Both the position numbers and the translations under genes were made by a program. Below are positions 41,655-50,791 of a DNA stretch of 64,000 nucleotides, in pieces. The notes under the pieces are model-generated. The model had not been told where the DNA came from. It did no database searches and was given only the letters and a program-made list of their open reading frames with translations. This DNA comes from Chitinophagaceae bacterium (GTDB taxonomy: Bacteria; Bacteroidota; Bacteroidia; Chitinophagales; Chitinophagaceae), in contig JAFKGQ010000017.1 of the NCBI GenBank assembly GCA_017307755.1, positions 216,935 to 280,934 of the forward strand, in the 5' to 3' direction. Position 1 is the first letter of the stretch. The number at the start of each line of letters is the position of its first letter.

Positions 41655-41715
41655 GACAAAAGTGTGGGATTTTTTGAGTAAGTTTGGACAATAATTTTTT
41701 ATTAACCCCCGCAGC

Positions 41716-43077
41716 TTGAAAAAATACTTTTCCTCATACTGGATCCGTTCCGCATTTTATACATTCCTTCAAAGATTCTCCCTGACCATCTTTGGTTTTA
41801 TCAACCTGGTCATCCTGCTGCGCTGGCTATCCAAAGACCAGATGGGCGTCTGGGCCACTTTCTTGATCATCACCACCATTTTCGAACAGACAAAAAGCAA
41901 TCTGCTAAAAAATGCGCATATCAAGTACGTCAGCGGTCATGGCGAAGACAAGGAAAAAGTAACCATCGCATCTTCCTCCTTCCTGATCAACCTTTCCATC
42001 ACCCTGATCTTTATCTTGTTCATCATTTTTTTCTCCACCCGGCTAAGCCACTGGTTCAATATGGGCGCCGAACTGGGGACAATGCTCAAATGGTTCATCC
42101 CGGGTCTGATCTTCATGGTCTTCTTCTCACACCTGGAGGCGGTACAGCAATCCTTCCTCGACTTTAAGGGAGGGTTTGCCGGTAATTTTGTTCGCCAGGT
42201 ATTTTTCTTCGGGGTGATCCTTACCTGCTATATCCTAAAAATACCCATTACCCTTAGCACACTGGCCTTCTATCAATCCATCAGCATCGGACTGGGCGTC
42301 ATCGTTATTTACTGGCTCTCCCGCCCTTACCTGCATTTTCAATTCAAAGCTTCCCGGGAATGGATCAAAAGGATCCTCGGCTATGGCGGCTATATCTTCG
42401 GGTCGGGTCTGCTGGCGAATATCTGCGCCAATATCGACCAGCTCATGACGGCCAAGCTGATCAACCCCGCCTGGATGGCCAATTACAACGTAGCCTCCCG
42501 CATCAACGGCCTGGTGGATATCCCTTCCTATGCCGCATCCGAGGTGATCTTCCCACAGGCATCCCGCGCCAGCATGCAGGAAGGGAAAGGCAAAGTAAAA
42601 TACCTCTTCGAAAGAATGGTAGCCATCCTTATCGCCTTCAACTTCCCCACCGCCCTTTTTATTATTATCTTCCCCCGGCTGGTGACCTATATCGTGGCGG
42701 GCAACCAATACTTAGACTCCGTATTGATCCTGCAGCTGTACATGATCACAGGTATCTTCCGCCCCTTTCAGAACCAGTCGGCCAACCTCCTGAACTCCAT
42801 CGGTAAACCCCGGCTCGGCTTTATCATCAACTCCTGCTCCCTGGTGCTTTTCCTGGGCGTCAACTATATTTGCCTGTTGAAAATAGGTTTTTACGGCGCA
42901 GCCGTCGGCACCCTGATCATGAATGTCCTGGGTGTCATTACTTGGTACTTTATCATGCGCAAAGAAGTGGACCTTTCCCTGATGAACGTGTACAACTATG
43001 CCATCGATACTTACCAGTCCGCGTACAGATTCGCTATAAAGCTCCTCACCCGCAAAAAGCAGCAGGCTCAACCTTAA
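41716..43077 (+). CDS. Oligosaccharide flippase family (Wzx-like)
   Basis: 453 aa, with 12-14 hydrophobic helices in the MOP/MATE fold typical of polysaccharide-unit flippases. It starts at TTG with the usual pattern K-K-Y-F-S ... F-G-F-I-N-L-V-I-L-L-R-W-L-S-K-D-Q-M-G. Its role is to move undecaprenyl- (or polyprenyl-) linked repeat units across the inner membrane. It is followed after 5 bp by the GT14-like gene, so both are in one transcript. It supplies the flippase step of a Wzx/Wzy-type system together with the ligase-like gene at 57002-58597. Confidence 0.85.
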   Translation: MKKYFSSYWIRSAFYTFLQRFSLTIFGFINLVILLRWLSKDQMGVWATFLIITTIFEQTKSNLLKNAHIKYVSGHGEDKEKVTIASSSFLINLSITLIFILFIIFFSTRLSHWFNMGAELGTMLKWFIPGLIFMVFFSHLEAVQQSFLDFKGGFAGNFVRQVFFFGVILTCYILKIPITLSTLAFYQSISIGLGVIVIYWLSRPYLHFQFKASREWIKRILGYGGYIFGSGLLANICANIDQLMTAKLINPAWMANYNVASRINGLVDIPSYAASEVIFPQASRASMQEGKGKVKYLFERMVAILIAFNFPTALFIIIFPRLVTYIVAGNQYLDSVLILQLYMITGIFRPFQNQSANLLNSIGKPRLGFIINSCSLVLFLGVNYICLLKIGFYGAAVGTLIMNVLGVITWYFIMRKEVDLSLMNVYNYAIDTYQSAYRFAIKLLTRKKQQAQP

Positions 43078-43082
43078 GCTAC

Positions 43083-43928
43083 ATGAAGATCGCTCATCTG
43101 ATACTGGCCCATAAGAACCCCGCTCAATTACAGCGGCTGCTGGACAACCTGCAACACCCGGATGCCGCCTTCTTTATCCACCTGGACAAAAAGATCGATG
43201 CGGCCCCCTTTGCCTATCTGTTCCAACGGCCGGACACCTTTCCCGTACATAAACGCACAAAAATATACTGGGCCGGCTTTGGCACCATCCAGGGCATCCT
43301 CAACGGGTTTGCAGAAATACCCGCGGGATACGACTATATCAACGTCATCTCGGGACAGGACTTCCCCCTGAAGCCGGCCGGCTATATCCATCGCTACATC
43401 GGGGAAAGAAAAGGAAAGGAGTTCATCACCTGTCAGACCATCGACGGCACCAGCGAATGGGGGGACGTCTCGCCGCGGGTAAGAAGATACCATCTCATCA
43501 ACTGGCGCATCCCGGGCAAACACCGGTTGGAAAACATACTAAACAAACTCCTCCCGCCCCGGAAATTTCCCATGGACCACGAACTGGTAGGCCGGGCCAA
43601 CTGGTTTACCCTCTCCTACCCCGCCGTTCAATACCTGCTGAGCTTCCTGCGCCAGCACCCTGAACTGATCCGGTATTACAAATATTGCTGGGGCGCCGAC
43701 GAGTTTATCTTCTCTACCATCCTGTACAATTCCCATTTCAGACCGAATATCGTGGATAACCTGCTTTACTGCTTTTGGGAACCCGGCCACGGTCACGCAA
43801 AAACGCTGACGGCAGAGGATTTCGATACATTAAAGGACAGTGAAAAACTCCTCGCCCGGAAATTCGATATGGACAAAGACCCGGGTATCTTCAAACTCCT
43901 GGAGGACTGGATGAAAAATAATCCCTGA
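43083..43928 (+). CDS. Beta-1,6-N-acetylglucosaminyltransferase-like enzyme (GT14)
   Basis: 281 aa. The start at 43083 is 5 bp after the flippase stop; an open frame reaching further back overlaps the flippase and is not coding. K-I-A-H-L-I-L-A-H-K-N-P-A-Q-L, I-H-L-D-K-K-I and N-V-I-S-G-Q-D-F-P-L-K-P are hallmark segments of the Core-2/I-branching (GT14) family. Such enzymes add a branching beta-linked GlcNAc (or xylose) to a glycan. In this operon it would modify or build the exported repeat unit. Confidence 0.87.
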   Translation: MKIAHLILAHKNPAQLQRLLDNLQHPDAAFFIHLDKKIDAAPFAYLFQRPDTFPVHKRTKIYWAGFGTIQGILNGFAEIPAGYDYINVISGQDFPLKPAGYIHRYIGERKGKEFITCQTIDGTSEWGDVSPRVRRYHLINWRIPGKHRLENILNKLLPPRKFPMDHELVGRANWFTLSYPAVQYLLSFLRQHPELIRYYKYCWGADEFIFSTILYNSHFRPNIVDNLLYCFWEPGHGHAKTLTAEDFDTLKDSEKLLARKFDMDKDPGIFKLLEDWMKNNP

Positions 43929-43948
43929 ACTTTTAGCCTGTCCGGGCG

Positions 43949-45637
43949 CTAGAGATTCCCCTTCTTCAGCTCATTGACCGCAAAGTCGCAGGCCCTCGCA
44001 GTGAGTGCCATATAGGTCAGGGACGGATTCGCCGTGCCGGAAGATGTCATACAGCTGCCGTCCGTGATAAACACGTTCTTTACCTCATGCATCTGGTTAA
44101 ACCCATTGAGGACGGAGGTCTTGGGATCGCGCCCCATCCTTACAGTCCCCATCTCATGAACGGCAGACCCTCCGGGATGCAGATGACTGTAAGTATTGAT
44201 ATTCTTAAAACCCGTGACGGATAACATCTCCTGTATGGTCGCCTGGATATCCTTTCGCATCGCCTGCTCATTCTCATGGTATTGATAGTGGATCTTCACA
44301 AGAGGAAGCCCCCACCTGTCCTTCTCTCCGCCATCCAGGGTCACTTTATTCTCAAAATATGGCAGGGTTTCCCCCCACCCGCCTAACCACATCCCCCAGG
44401 GCCCGGGCTGCACAAACTTGCTCTTGAAATCCTTCCCAAAACCGCTGATCCTGGCCGCCTGCCCTTTCCAGGTTTCACGCCCCCCCTGCCCCTGCAGACC
44501 AAAACCCCTCGTATAATCCTTTTTGGTGCCCTCCTGCAGGATATTGCGAAACCGGGGGATATAGATACCCACAGGCCTCCTGCCATAGTAATACTGGTCT
44601 GCAAAGCCCTCATATTCGCCCGTACCGCCGGTGCCCGTAAAATGGTCCATCAGATTATGCCCCACCTGCCCGCTGGAGTTACCCAATCCCTGGGGAAAAT
44701 GCCGGGAGACGGAGTTCAGCAGGATGGCAGCCGTAGCAATGGTGGAAGCATTCAAAAAGATAATACGGGCAAAATATTCCGTGGATTGCCTGGTATGCGC
44801 ATCGATGACCCGTACGCCCGTCGCTCTACCCTTCCCCTCGTCATAGATCACCTCGGCAACTACTGCATCCGGCACCAGCGTGAGATTACCCGTGGCCGCG
44901 GCAGCGGGCAGTGTGGCCGCATTACTGCTGAAATAGCCGCCAAAAGGACAACCCCGGCTACAGAGATTACGATACTGACAAGGGCCACGCCCACTCCAGC
45001 CCCGGCTGAGATTGGCCACCCGGCCGATGGTAACGACCCTGTCCTTGTAATGCTTGCGGACCTCCCCGGAAAAATACTCTTCTATACAATTCATTTCCAT
45101 CGGAGGTAAGAAATTTCCATCCGGCAATTGTGACAAACTTTCCTTCTGCCCGCTAACCCCGATATAAGATTCCACATGATCGTACCAGGACGCCAGATCC
45201 CCATACCTGATGGGCCAATCCACACCAATACCATCCTTCAGGTTGGCTTCGAAATCCAGGTCGCTGTACCTGTAGCATTGCCTGCCCCAGGTAAGACTCC
45301 TGCCCCCCACCTGATAACCACGCACCCAGTTGAAAGGATCCGCCTGTATATAGGGATGCTCCCGGTCACTGGCAAAAAAAAGAGCGCTGCCCTCATCAGC
45401 CGATCCTGCCTTGATAGGGTTCTCAGCCATCTGCCGCTGGGTAATGTTCCCCCTGTGAGGGAACTCCCAGGGTTGCATATTCGCAGTAGGATAGTCTTTT
45501 ATATGCACCACCTGCCGCCCTCTCTCCAACACCAGGGTCTTCAACCCTTTTTCACAAAGCTCCTTGGCAGCCCACCCCCCACTGATACCGGAGCCGACGA
45601 CAATGGCGTCATAAGTATTTTTTCTGGGATCTCCCAT
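43949..45637 (-). CDS. GMC-family oxidoreductase (sugar dehydrogenase flavoprotein subunit)
   Basis: 562 aa from the ATG at 45637; an earlier in-frame Met at 45691 would overlap the upstream gene by 46 bp and adds a non-family N-terminus, so 45637 is chosen. The dinucleotide motif V-V-G-S-G-I-S-G-G-W-A-A lies at ~13-24. A Cys-rich segment C-Q-Y-R-N-L-C-S-R-G-C-P-F-G-G is also typical of gluconate/fructose-dehydrogenase-like GMC members. The C-terminal A-V-H-E-M-G-T-V-R-M-G and N-P-S-L-T-Y-M-A-L-T-A-R-A segments are conserved. With the subunit-3 gene directly upstream it should form a membrane-associated sugar or polyol dehydrogenase. Confidence 0.9.
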   Translation of the reverse strand: MGDPRKNTYDAIVVGSGISGGWAAKELCEKGLKTLVLERGRQVVHIKDYPTANMQPWEFPHRGNITQRQMAENPIKAGSADEGSALFFASDREHPYIQADPFNWVRGYQVGGRSLTWGRQCYRYSDLDFEANLKDGIGVDWPIRYGDLASWYDHVESYIGVSGQKESLSQLPDGNFLPPMEMNCIEEYFSGEVRKHYKDRVVTIGRVANLSRGWSGRGPCQYRNLCSRGCPFGGYFSSNAATLPAAAATGNLTLVPDAVVAEVIYDEGKGRATGVRVIDAHTRQSTEYFARIIFLNASTIATAAILLNSVSRHFPQGLGNSSGQVGHNLMDHFTGTGGTGEYEGFADQYYYGRRPVGIYIPRFRNILQEGTKKDYTRGFGLQGQGGRETWKGQAARISGFGKDFKSKFVQPGPWGMWLGGWGETLPYFENKVTLDGGEKDRWGLPLVKIHYQYHENEQAMRKDIQATIQEMLSVTGFKNINTYSHLHPGGSAVHEMGTVRMGRDPKTSVLNGFNQMHEVKNVFITDGSCMTSSGTANPSLTYMALTARACDFAVNELKKGNL

Positions 45638-45645
45638 AATTAGGT

Positions 45646-46221
45646 CTAGTTTGTAGCCCAGGCCTTCTGGCCAGGGGTCAAAGGCATGCATCCTTTAAAG
45701 CTGCCGGGAACATTGACATAGGCCAGCCCCCTGGTAGCGCCCGCTTCGGAAGTGCAATAACCCTCTACAGTGTATTCTTTTAAGATTGTAAAAAAGGATT
45801 TCCCAAGATACCTGTTCTGTACCTTGCCCATGATGCCGCCATAAGGCTTGTCCCGCTGCTCAAAATGGGTCAGCACACTTTCCTGCTCTGCGGCTGAACA
45901 ATGCTGATAGTCCCTGCCGCACCTGCTTCTGCTGTACGACTGAAGGTCCTTCAATCCATCGATAAATTTATTCTGGTTCTTCCGGTCAGTACATTCCCGG
46001 ATCATCATGATGATAAAGTCGGCAACCCCAGCTTCCCTGGCCCCCGGCGTATCCGTAGCCGGGATAATGGTTTCGGCGAGCGCAGCCAGCAACTCCCGGT
46101 TATTTTCCACATATACGACATCAGGGGATTTGGCGATCTCATACCACTTGTAGCCGCCAAATAGGGCAGCCACCCCGGCGCCGCCAAGCATTATACGGGT
46201 GATCGCCTTGCGCCGGTCCAT
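45646..46221 (-). CDS. Gluconate 2-dehydrogenase subunit 3 family protein
   Basis: 191 aa. The N-terminus M-D-R-R-K-A-I-T-R-I-M-L-G-G-A-G-V is a twin-arginine signal, so the folded protein is exported through Tat, probably together with its cofactor-bearing partner. E-T-I-I-P-A-T-D-T-P-G-A-R-E-A-G-V (~51-67) is the family signature. Its stop is 8 bp before the GMC gene, and its start abuts the methyltransferase stop with no gap, so the pair is part of the four-gene operon from 48250 down to 43949. Confidence 0.9.
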   Translation of the reverse strand: MDRRKAITRIMLGGAGVAALFGGYKWYEIAKSPDVVYVENNRELLAALAETIIPATDTPGAREAGVADFIIMMIRECTDRKNQNKFIDGLKDLQSYSRSRCGRDYQHCSAAEQESVLTHFEQRDKPYGGIMGKVQNRYLGKSFFTILKEYTVEGYCTSEAGATRGLAYVNVPGSFKGCMPLTPGQKAWATN

Positions 46222-47028
46222 TTATTGCCTGTTTTTTTCCCAGACAGAAAAGAAACCACCGGTAAACCGGGTAGGTAGGATATCAGCGACCTTGCAATCT
46301 AACTTCTGCAAAAAGAGCGCACGCTTGGCAAAAAAGGAGAAGGGAAAAACATCCTCGATAAAGTTGGCCTTCCCAAATTTTGTTATCCTGAAATGATGCT
46401 CCCTGGAAAGGTTTTCCAGGTCCCTTTTTGAAAAGAATTGAATATGGTCCAGGTTGTCGGCGGCAGACTGCACCGTAGTGCCCTTATAACCCAAAATATT
46501 CTTTAGCTTGTTTACAGTACGCCACAGCCAGCCATTCTGGTTCCGCATACGCAGGAATGGTTTGGTGACAAAACTCTCTCTCGGACCGCTGCCGTTGGGG
46601 ACGGTGACGATCAACTTGCCGTCTTCCTTCAGACTGGCATACAACACCTTCAAAAGAGCGCCGGGGTCCGTCAGATGCTCCAGCACCTCACTACAGATGA
46701 CGGCATCATAACGCTCTCCGGAAGCCACCAGTTCCTCAGCGCTTTTCTGCTGGAACACGACATTGGGCAGGGAAGTGACAGACCGGGCTTTTTCAATGGT
46801 CTTCTCGCTGACGTCAATACCAAGCACCTGAAAACCCAGTCTCCCCAGATGACGGCTGATCACACCATTGCCGCAGCCTACATCCAGGATACGGGCATGG
46901 GAGGGCAGACACCCCCGGAGAACGCTGGCAATAAAATCCACCCGCTTCCGGTCCGCAATCCTGTCATATTCGTATTGAACCTGTTCCTGCCGGCTATTGA
47001 AATTGCCGGCTTTGATCGCGCTATCCAT
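46222..47028 (-). CDS. Class I SAM-dependent methyltransferase (UbiG-like)
   Basis: 268 aa. SAM motif I is R-I-L-D-V-G-C-G-N-G-V-I-S (~45-57), with V-L-G-I-D-V-S-E-K at strand 2 and D-A-V-I-C-S-E-V-L-E-H-L at motif post-I. The remaining C-terminal part is family-specific. Substrates of such enzymes in glycan loci are sugars or lipid carriers, but none can be read here. It overlaps the upstream GT2 gene by 8 bp and touches the downstream subunit-3 gene. Confidence 0.83.
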   Translation of the reverse strand: MDSAIKAGNFNSRQEQVQYEYDRIADRKRVDFIASVLRGCLPSHARILDVGCGNGVISRHLGRLGFQVLGIDVSEKTIEKARSVTSLPNVVFQQKSAEELVASGERYDAVICSEVLEHLTDPGALLKVLYASLKEDGKLIVTVPNGSGPRESFVTKPFLRMRNQNGWLWRTVNKLKNILGYKGTTVQSAADNLDHIQFFSKRDLENLSREHHFRITKFGKANFIEDVFPFSFFAKRALFLQKLDCKVADILPTRFTGGFFSVWEKNRQ

Positions 47029-48250
47029 TTTTACGCTTGTTTTCTGTAAACAAATAATTGGTGACTTCGGTCTTCGTATGAACGGTATGAATAAAGGTTT
47101 TATTGGCCTTCTTCACCTGGAATAAGGTGCCCAGCATAAGACCAACAGCCCGGGGCAGCCGGAGCACGGCACGCCAGAGATCCCTGTTAATAAGACTGGC
47201 CGGTAAAGCCAGCGCCAGCGTCAGCATATAGAGGGCCCATAAGCCGGTGGCCGCCAGGCCCCAGGAAACACCAAGGAAGAAAGAACCCAACGCAAACAAA
47301 GGCAGCACCGCCAACAAAAAGGCCCGGGGCAATACCACATTACAGAGGACAGCCAGATTGAAATAGCTCAGGTTCCCCTTTATCAACTGCCCACAGGCAG
47401 GTAGAAAAAAACGCTTGAAATAAATGAATTGGCTGGATACCCACCTTCTCCGCTGTTGCTGAAAAGCTTCCGAAGTAGATACTTTCTCGTCAAATACCAA
47501 CGCATCATCCAAATACCATATGCTGATACCCTGCCGCACCACCTCCAGCTGCAATATCTTGTCAAAACCTCCTACGGCATCGATCCGGCTCAATATATCC
47601 TTCACCATATCATACTCAAAGGCCATCCCCGAGCCGATGACGGCGGAAGAAAGTCCGATGGCATTGCTGCCCTTCCTGAAAATATGGTTGTTGATCGCCT
47701 CACTACAGGCGTCCAGGATGGCAAATGACGTATCCAGGTTCTTGGCCACACGACAACCCTGAACAGCACGGGCGCCCGCACTAAAAGCCCTATCGATCTT
47801 TTGGAGAAAGTCGGCAGCCAGCACATTGTCCGCATCACAAATAAGAGCGATGTCATACGGCTCCCCTATACGACGAAAAGCCTCATTCAAAGACTTCGTC
47901 TTGGTGCTCTTCTCAAAAGACACTTCTATGACATTCACCTGCAAACCCCGGAGCGCAGCCAGCGTCTCCGACTTAAAACTGTCCGCAATGATAAAGATAT
48001 CAAAGAGGTGACGGGGATAATCAAGAGATAAAAGACCCTCTGCCGTGGAAAGAATGATCCCATCCTCCTTATAGGCGGGCACCAGCAACGCTATCCGCCT
48101 GCCGCCGGAACCGCTGCCGGCATCATTCCCCGTGACACGCCTCCGGTAGAACAAACGTCCCCAGAAGGAAAGAACAAACAAATAAATCACAGAAAATGCA
48201 CAGTATAAGAAGACTATCCTATACAATATTTTTATGATAAACTCACCCAT
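47021..48250 (-). CDS. Membrane glycosyltransferase family 2 (processive type)
   Basis: 409 aa with one N-terminal membrane helix and 2-4 C-terminal ones. The GT-A domain has L-V-P-A-Y-K-E-D-G, C-D-A-D-N-V (DxD, ~138) and Q-Q-R-R-R-W (~265-270), the QxxRW motif of processive enzymes such as cellulose and hyaluronan synthases. The metal-site acidic residue in I-L-Q-L-E-V-V is also in place. It is the first gene of a four-gene minus-strand operon with methyltransferase, GMC and subunit 3. A perfect -7 box lies at 48261-48268. Confidence 0.87.
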   Translation of the reverse strand: MGEFIIKILYRIVFLYCAFSVIYLFVLSFWGRLFYRRRVTGNDAGSGSGGRRIALLVPAYKEDGIILSTAEGLLSLDYPRHLFDIFIIADSFKSETLAALRGLQVNVIEVSFEKSTKTKSLNEAFRRIGEPYDIALICDADNVLAADFLQKIDRAFSAGARAVQGCRVAKNLDTSFAILDACSEAINNHIFRKGSNAIGLSSAVIGSGMAFEYDMVKDILSRIDAVGGFDKILQLEVVRQGISIWYLDDALVFDEKVSTSEAFQQQRRRWVSSQFIYFKRFFLPACGQLIKGNLSYFNLAVLCNVVLPRAFLLAVLPLFALGSFFLGVSWGLAATGLWALYMLTLALALPASLINRDLWRAVLRLPRAVGLMLGTLFQVKKANKTFIHTVHTKTEVTNYLFTENKRKNG

Positions 48251-48562
48251 AACATAAGCCCAAACATACTCTTTTTTATCCAGATCAGGAAGCCCCGGAC
48301 CCTTATTTCGCTTAATTTACAGGAGTATTTCACCTAATTTTCGGCAAGGTTTCCAGGTTCAAAAAGAATGACTAATTTAGCTGATCCAATCATACTAAAC
48401 CCGGCCTTTTGGAGTTATTATGGGGGCGGTGGAGAAACTCTAATTTTTATGATAAATCGCTGAATAACAAGAGGCTAAATAAAGAGCCCTCCATAATTCA
48501 GGTTTTCCATGCACAAGCGTCATTGTATTTTTTAAGACTAAATCCGAGAAAAAGTAATTTAC
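48251..48562. other. 312-bp divergent promoter region
   Basis: The region lies between the minus-strand GT2 operon and the plus-strand copolymerase operon and must hold both promoters. A perfect minus-strand -7 box is at 48261-48268. On the plus side only a TATTTTTT-like stretch near 48526 was seen. It is A+T-rich and no gene or RNA structure was found. Confidence 0.6.
48261..48268 (-). promoter_or_regulatory. Candidate -7 box for the GT2-methyltransferase-oxidoreductase operon
   Basis: On the minus strand TATGTTTG is an exact match to TAnnTTTG and ends 10 nt before the ATG at 48250. It is the best -7 box seen in the window. A clear TTTG -33 box was not found. Confidence 0.5.
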
Positions 48563-50788
48563 ATGGACCTTTTGTATCTCTTCCGTGTTCTTCTGAAAAG
48601 AAAATGGATCATTATAGGGTCAGCAATTCTGGCGGCTGTGATCGCCTGGTATTTCACACGCAACGAGCCGAAGATCTACCGTTCATCCACCCGTATATCC
48701 ACAGGTTTCGCAGTCGCCGACGAAATAAAGATCAATGACAATTTTAATATCTTCGATGCGGACGTAAAGTTCAACAATGCTATCAATACGCTGAACTCCC
48801 CCTCCGTCGTCAGCCTTCTTTCCTATAAACTCATCCTGCACGATCTCAACGGCCCTACCCCCTTCCGCAGCTTGTCGCCGACAACACGCCAGTTGCCGAT
48901 GTACAAAGAGTTGAACCTCGATGAAGCAAAAAGGGTATTCACGGAAAAGCTGGAGACGATGAGCGTGCTCACTTCCTATAAACCCGACGAAAAGAAGTTG
49001 CTGGAGCTACTGAACCTCTATGGCTATAGCTACAAGGCATTGAACATGGGCTTCAACATCTACCAGGTACCCCGTACGGATTATCTGCAGATCGACTATG
49101 CATCGGAAAACCCGGAGCTTGCAGCCTTTGCCGTCAACAACCTCTACCAGGAATTCCTCCGCTATTACCGCAATATCCGCAGCGCCAAATCACAGGAATC
49201 CATCGACACGCTGGAAAGCATCATGGAAAAGAAAAAACAGGATTGGGATGAGAAAAATAAGATACTGAGAGGAGAAGGCGGCCTCACTACCACCTCGGAA
49301 ACTACGGAAAAATACAGCCTGATCTCCGAGCTGGAAAAGACCCTTACGGTGGAAAAGAACAAGCAGACAGAAACGTATTACGAGCTAAGAAAGGTGAACC
49401 AGCAGTTGAGCGCCCTGGGCGGTGGTACGACCCCGCCAAATAATAACACTACTGCCCCAAACACCAGCCGCAACAACGAGGAATTGATCCTGGCCCGTAA
49501 AGCCCTGAATGAAGCTTACCAGGAATACCTCCGCACAGGTGATAAGGCCCAGCTGGCCAAGTACAACCAGCTGCAGACCGAGTACAACAACAAGTACGCG
49601 GGATCAGCCTCAGCCGATCCAGGCACCCCCGGCGGCGGCACCCCCGAAACAAAAAAGAACACGCTCCTTGAAAAAAAGAACGACCTGGAATACGACATCG
49701 AAGCCAGTAATGCAAAGATCGAGGGCCTCAACAGCCGTCTGAACTCCCTGAGAGCCAGCGCCTCCTCCGTCAGCTCAAAAGGAGCCAGCCTCGAAACACT
49801 GATGGATGAAGTAAAACTGGCGGAAAGAGACTACCTGGACGCCAAACAGAAATATACAAACGCGCTCGACCAGAACTCTTCTTCCATCAACAATTTCCGG
49901 CAATTACAGATCGCCCAGCCCGCCATCGAACCCGAACCTTCCAAAAGAAAAGCCATCGTCGGTATGGCAGGCGCCGTCGCCTTTGTCAGCGTAACGCTCA
50001 TCATTATCCTGCTGACCTACCTGGACTCATCTATAAAGACCCCGATCATCTTCTCCCGGAAGGTAAACCTGAAGCTCATCAGCATGGTGAATATGATGAA
50101 CATGAAGACAGCCAATCTGAAGGATATGGTGGCAGGAGCGCTTAGAGAAAGCGACCATCTCGAAAAACACAGGAACAACGTATTCCGGGAATCCATTCGC
50201 AAGCTGCGCTATGAGATCGAAACCAGCGGAAAAAAGATCTTCCTGTTCACCAGCACCAAAAAAGGACAAGGTAAGACCACCCTCATCCAGGCCCTGTCCT
50301 ATAGCCTTAGCCTCAGCAAGAAAAAGATACTCATCATCGATACCAATTTCAGCAACAACGACCTTACCATCCAGCTGAATGCAGATCCGGTACTGGAAAA
50401 AATATCCACGGATAAGAACAACCGGTCCCTCGTCGACCAGATCAGGTTCCTATCCAAAGACATCGGCGTAGGCTCTGTTTTTGCCATCGGTTCCGAGGGC
50501 GGCGACTATACCCCCTCCGAGGTCCTGCCCCGCGAGAACCTCCTGAACCACCTCCATTCCCTTACACAGGAATTCGATTACATCTTCCTGGAAGGTCCGC
50601 CGCTGAACGATTTCTCCGACAGTAAAGAATTAATACAATACGTTGACAGCGTAGTAGCGATATTCTCTGCCACGCACGTCATCAAGCAGATTGACAAGGA
50701 GTCCATCAAATTCCTCAAAGAGCTCAACGGAAAATTCTGCGGCTCTGTACTGAATATGATCGACCTGGAAAACGTAAACGTAATATAA
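48563..50788 (+). CDS. Wzz/BY-kinase-like polysaccharide copolymerase
   Basis: 741 aa inner-membrane protein. TM1 (~13-33), a large periplasmic domain (~35-455) with a coiled-coil-like, Asn/Gly-rich linker and K-E-L-N-L-D-E-A helices, then TM2 (~470-492). The cytoplasmic domain carries Walker A K-K-G-Q-G-K-T-T (~565-572). The A' segment is I-L-I-I-D-T-N-F and the Walker B equivalent is D-Y-I-F-L-E-G-P-P, with Glu where kinases have Asp. No C-terminal Tyr cluster is present. It controls chain length or export, probably without kinase activity. It is first of five coupled genes. Confidence 0.87.
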   Translation: MDLLYLFRVLLKRKWIIIGSAILAAVIAWYFTRNEPKIYRSSTRISTGFAVADEIKINDNFNIFDADVKFNNAINTLNSPSVVSLLSYKLILHDLNGPTPFRSLSPTTRQLPMYKELNLDEAKRVFTEKLETMSVLTSYKPDEKKLLELLNLYGYSYKALNMGFNIYQVPRTDYLQIDYASENPELAAFAVNNLYQEFLRYYRNIRSAKSQESIDTLESIMEKKKQDWDEKNKILRGEGGLTTTSETTEKYSLISELEKTLTVEKNKQTETYYELRKVNQQLSALGGGTTPPNNNTTAPNTSRNNEELILARKALNEAYQEYLRTGDKAQLAKYNQLQTEYNNKYAGSASADPGTPGGGTPETKKNTLLEKKNDLEYDIEASNAKIEGLNSRLNSLRASASSVSSKGASLETLMDEVKLAERDYLDAKQKYTNALDQNSSSINNFRQLQIAQPAIEPEPSKRKAIVGMAGAVAFVSVTLIIILLTYLDSSIKTPIIFSRKVNLKLISMVNMMNMKTANLKDMVAGALRESDHLEKHRNNVFRESIRKLRYEIETSGKKIFLFTSTKKGQGKTTLIQALSYSLSLSKKKILIIDTNFSNNDLTIQLNADPVLEKISTDKNNRSLVDQIRFLSKDIGVGSVFAIGSEGGDYTPSEVLPRENLLNHLHSLTQEFDYIFLEGPPLNDFSDSKELIQYVDSVVAIFSATHVIKQIDKESIKFLKELNGKFCGSVLNMIDLENVNVI

Positions 50789-50791
50789 AAC

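Noticed and set aside
42870..43082. Extension of the GT14-like gene back into the flippase gene
   Set aside because: It is an out-of-frame shadow of the flippase; the GT14 N-terminus K-I-A-H-L-I-L-A begins at 43083.
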